Of a stretch of DNA of 64,000 nt, positions 63,148-64,000 are shown piece after piece. The stretch covers positions 956,847 to 1,020,846 of the forward strand of contig NZ_RPOK01000001.1 of NCBI RefSeq assembly GCF_003820355.1, in the 5' to 3' direction. The stretch is from Paralteromonas sediminis. Its GTDB lineage: Bacteria; Pseudomonadota; Gammaproteobacteria; Enterobacterales; Alteromonadaceae. The notes under the pieces are model-generated. The model was not told where the DNA came from and made no database searches. It worked only from the letters and a program-made list of their open reading frames with translations. The first letter of the stretch is position 1. Each line of letters opens with the position of its first letter. The position numbers were made by a program, and so were the translations under genes.

Positions 63148-64000
63148 ATGAATTCGTTTCCCCCCATAAAGCCCGACAAAAACCTGAATGTATTAGTGAT
63201 TGATGATCAAGCGCTTGTACATGAAATTGTGCAAAAGGCACTACATGAACTTGGTGTTGAAAATGTAGTATGTACGCAGACCGCCTACCGTGCTTTGCGT
63301 GAATGTGAACGGGAAGTATTTGATATCGTGATGCTGGCATTCAACGTCAGTGAAGACAAAGACGGTTTTCATTTATTCGAAGAGCTGCGCTTATATGGCC
63401 ATATTACAGACGCAACCACGGTCATTTTTCTCAGTGCAGAAACCAGTGCACAACTGGTTAACTGTATTGTTGAAATGCAACCTGATGATTTTTGGGTTAA
63501 ACCATTAGACAGACGTCGTGTAATGTCTCGGTTATCACACATGTTCGCCATGCGCCACACCTTCCACAAACTGAATTGTTGTATTGAGAAGGAAGATTTT
63601 TCTGGCGCTATTTATCAAGCTGATCGTATTTTGTCTTTACATAACTTTAAGGAGTTTCATCAGAAGTTACGTAGGATAAAAGGGGACTGCTTAATCAAGT
63701 TGTTTGCCTTTAAAGATGCCGAGGAATATTACTCAGAGCTTATGAATGAGTATGAGGCAGGGTGGATTCGTGTGGGTAAAGTCAAAGCGATGTTAAGACA
63801 GGAAAAAGTGGAGGAGGCTCAGCCGCTTATCGAGGAACTGCTGGTTCGCGATGATACGCGATTCCCTGTCTATGACCTGCTAGCACAATATCACATCCAG
63901 CATGCAGACTATGCCAGTGCCTATTCACAGATGCAGCAGGCGTGTGAACTAGCACCTAGGAATATGGATAGAAATCGCAAATTGTGGGACTTGGCTCGAT
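63148..64000 (+). CDS. Atypical response regulator with C-terminal helical repeats (partial)
   Basis: The ATG at 63148 opens a frame that continues past the right edge (284 codons present). Residues about 13-135 form a receiver with the acidic pair (VIDDQALVHEIV), Ser (FLSAE) and Lys (WVKPL). The phosphoacceptor Asp is missing: DIVMLAFNVSEDKDG has Ala at that position. The rest carries TPR-like helices (DFSGAIYQADRILSL; HIQHADYASAYSQM). It is a paralogue of the gene at the left edge, with shared QPDDF and KDG/QDG positions. Function unknown; phosphorylation-independent signalling is inferred. Confidence 0.82.
   Translation, partial: MNSFPPIKPDKNLNVLVIDDQALVHEIVQKALHELGVENVVCTQTAYRALRECEREVFDIVMLAFNVSEDKDGFHLFEELRLYGHITDATTVIFLSAETSAQLVNCIVEMQPDDFWVKPLDRRRVMSRLSHMFAMRHTFHKLNCCIEKEDFSGAIYQADRILSLHNFKEFHQKLRRIKGDCLIKLFAFKDAEEYYSELMNEYEAGWIRVGKVKAMLRQEKVEEAQPLIEELLVRDDTRFPVYDLLAQYHIQHADYASAYSQMQQACELAPRNMDRNRKLWDLAR

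Overview
The window looks like chromosomal DNA of a marine gammaproteobacterium of the order Alteromonadales, probably Alteromonadaceae. Support comes from the rimP-nusA-infB-rbfA-truB-rpsO block with gammaproteobacterial-type proteins, the initiator, Glu, Ala and Val tRNAs, a TonB-dependent receptor, several c-di-GMP proteins, DUF3718 secreted proteins and many lipoprotein/amidohydrolase/serine hydrolase genes. The genus cannot be fixed from sequence alone.

Layout. 0-5.7 kb: a partial response regulator with helical repeats, a small periplasmic binding-protein-like gene, an LprI-like lipoprotein, a GAF-PAS-GGDEF*-EAL protein and a secreted protein of unknown function. 5.7-9.5 kb: a NarL-type response regulator, a small lipoprotein and a hybrid histidine kinase, followed by two very short peptides with double-glycine-type leaders (the first carrying a frameshift in a G6 tract) and a small membrane ORF. 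9.4-9.9 kb: two identical tRNA-Val genes followed, in their direction of transcription, by three 81-bp tandem repeats each ending in a copy of the tRNA 3' end. 10-21 kb: DUF1800/DUF1501 pair, gltX with tRNA-Ala-Glu-Glu, an M14 peptidase, DUF1289, dusC, a paired amidohydrolase operon, a GNAT and a histidine phosphatase. 21-32 kb: an accessory stretch with three small secreted proteins sharing an upstream palindrome, PCD/phhB, tRNA-fMet, MarR, two class-C serine hydrolases, MAPEG, a HExxH protein, GNAT, AraC and a SnoaL-like protein. 32-42 kb: gamma-glutamyltransferase, an M14-SGNH fusion, pirin, a Cache-GGDEF-EAL protein and a TonB-dependent receptor. 42-48 kb: hutC and a hutUHGI operon degrading histidine to glutamate. 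48-55 kb: an acetolactate synthase with an N-terminal ACT-like domain divergent from an Lrp regulator, a PfkB sugar kinase, an EEP-family lipoprotein, and a MocA/XdhC pair. 55-62 kb: the nusA-infB translation/transcription operon through rpsO. The right edge carries a second phosphoacceptor-less response regulator, paralogous to the one at the left edge.

The most unusual items are the two-component/GG-leader peptide locus (5.7-9.5 kb), the rtT-like repeats behind the tRNA-Val operon, the ACT-AHAS fusion, the M14-SGNH fusion, the shared ATACCTNNGTAT boxes at 21.5-22.7 kb, the four 10-bp-phased AATGTA repeats in the hut control region, and the paired atypical receivers at the edges. No insertion sequence, prophage or CRISPR array was recognised. 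All family assignments were made by reading motifs; no database search was run.
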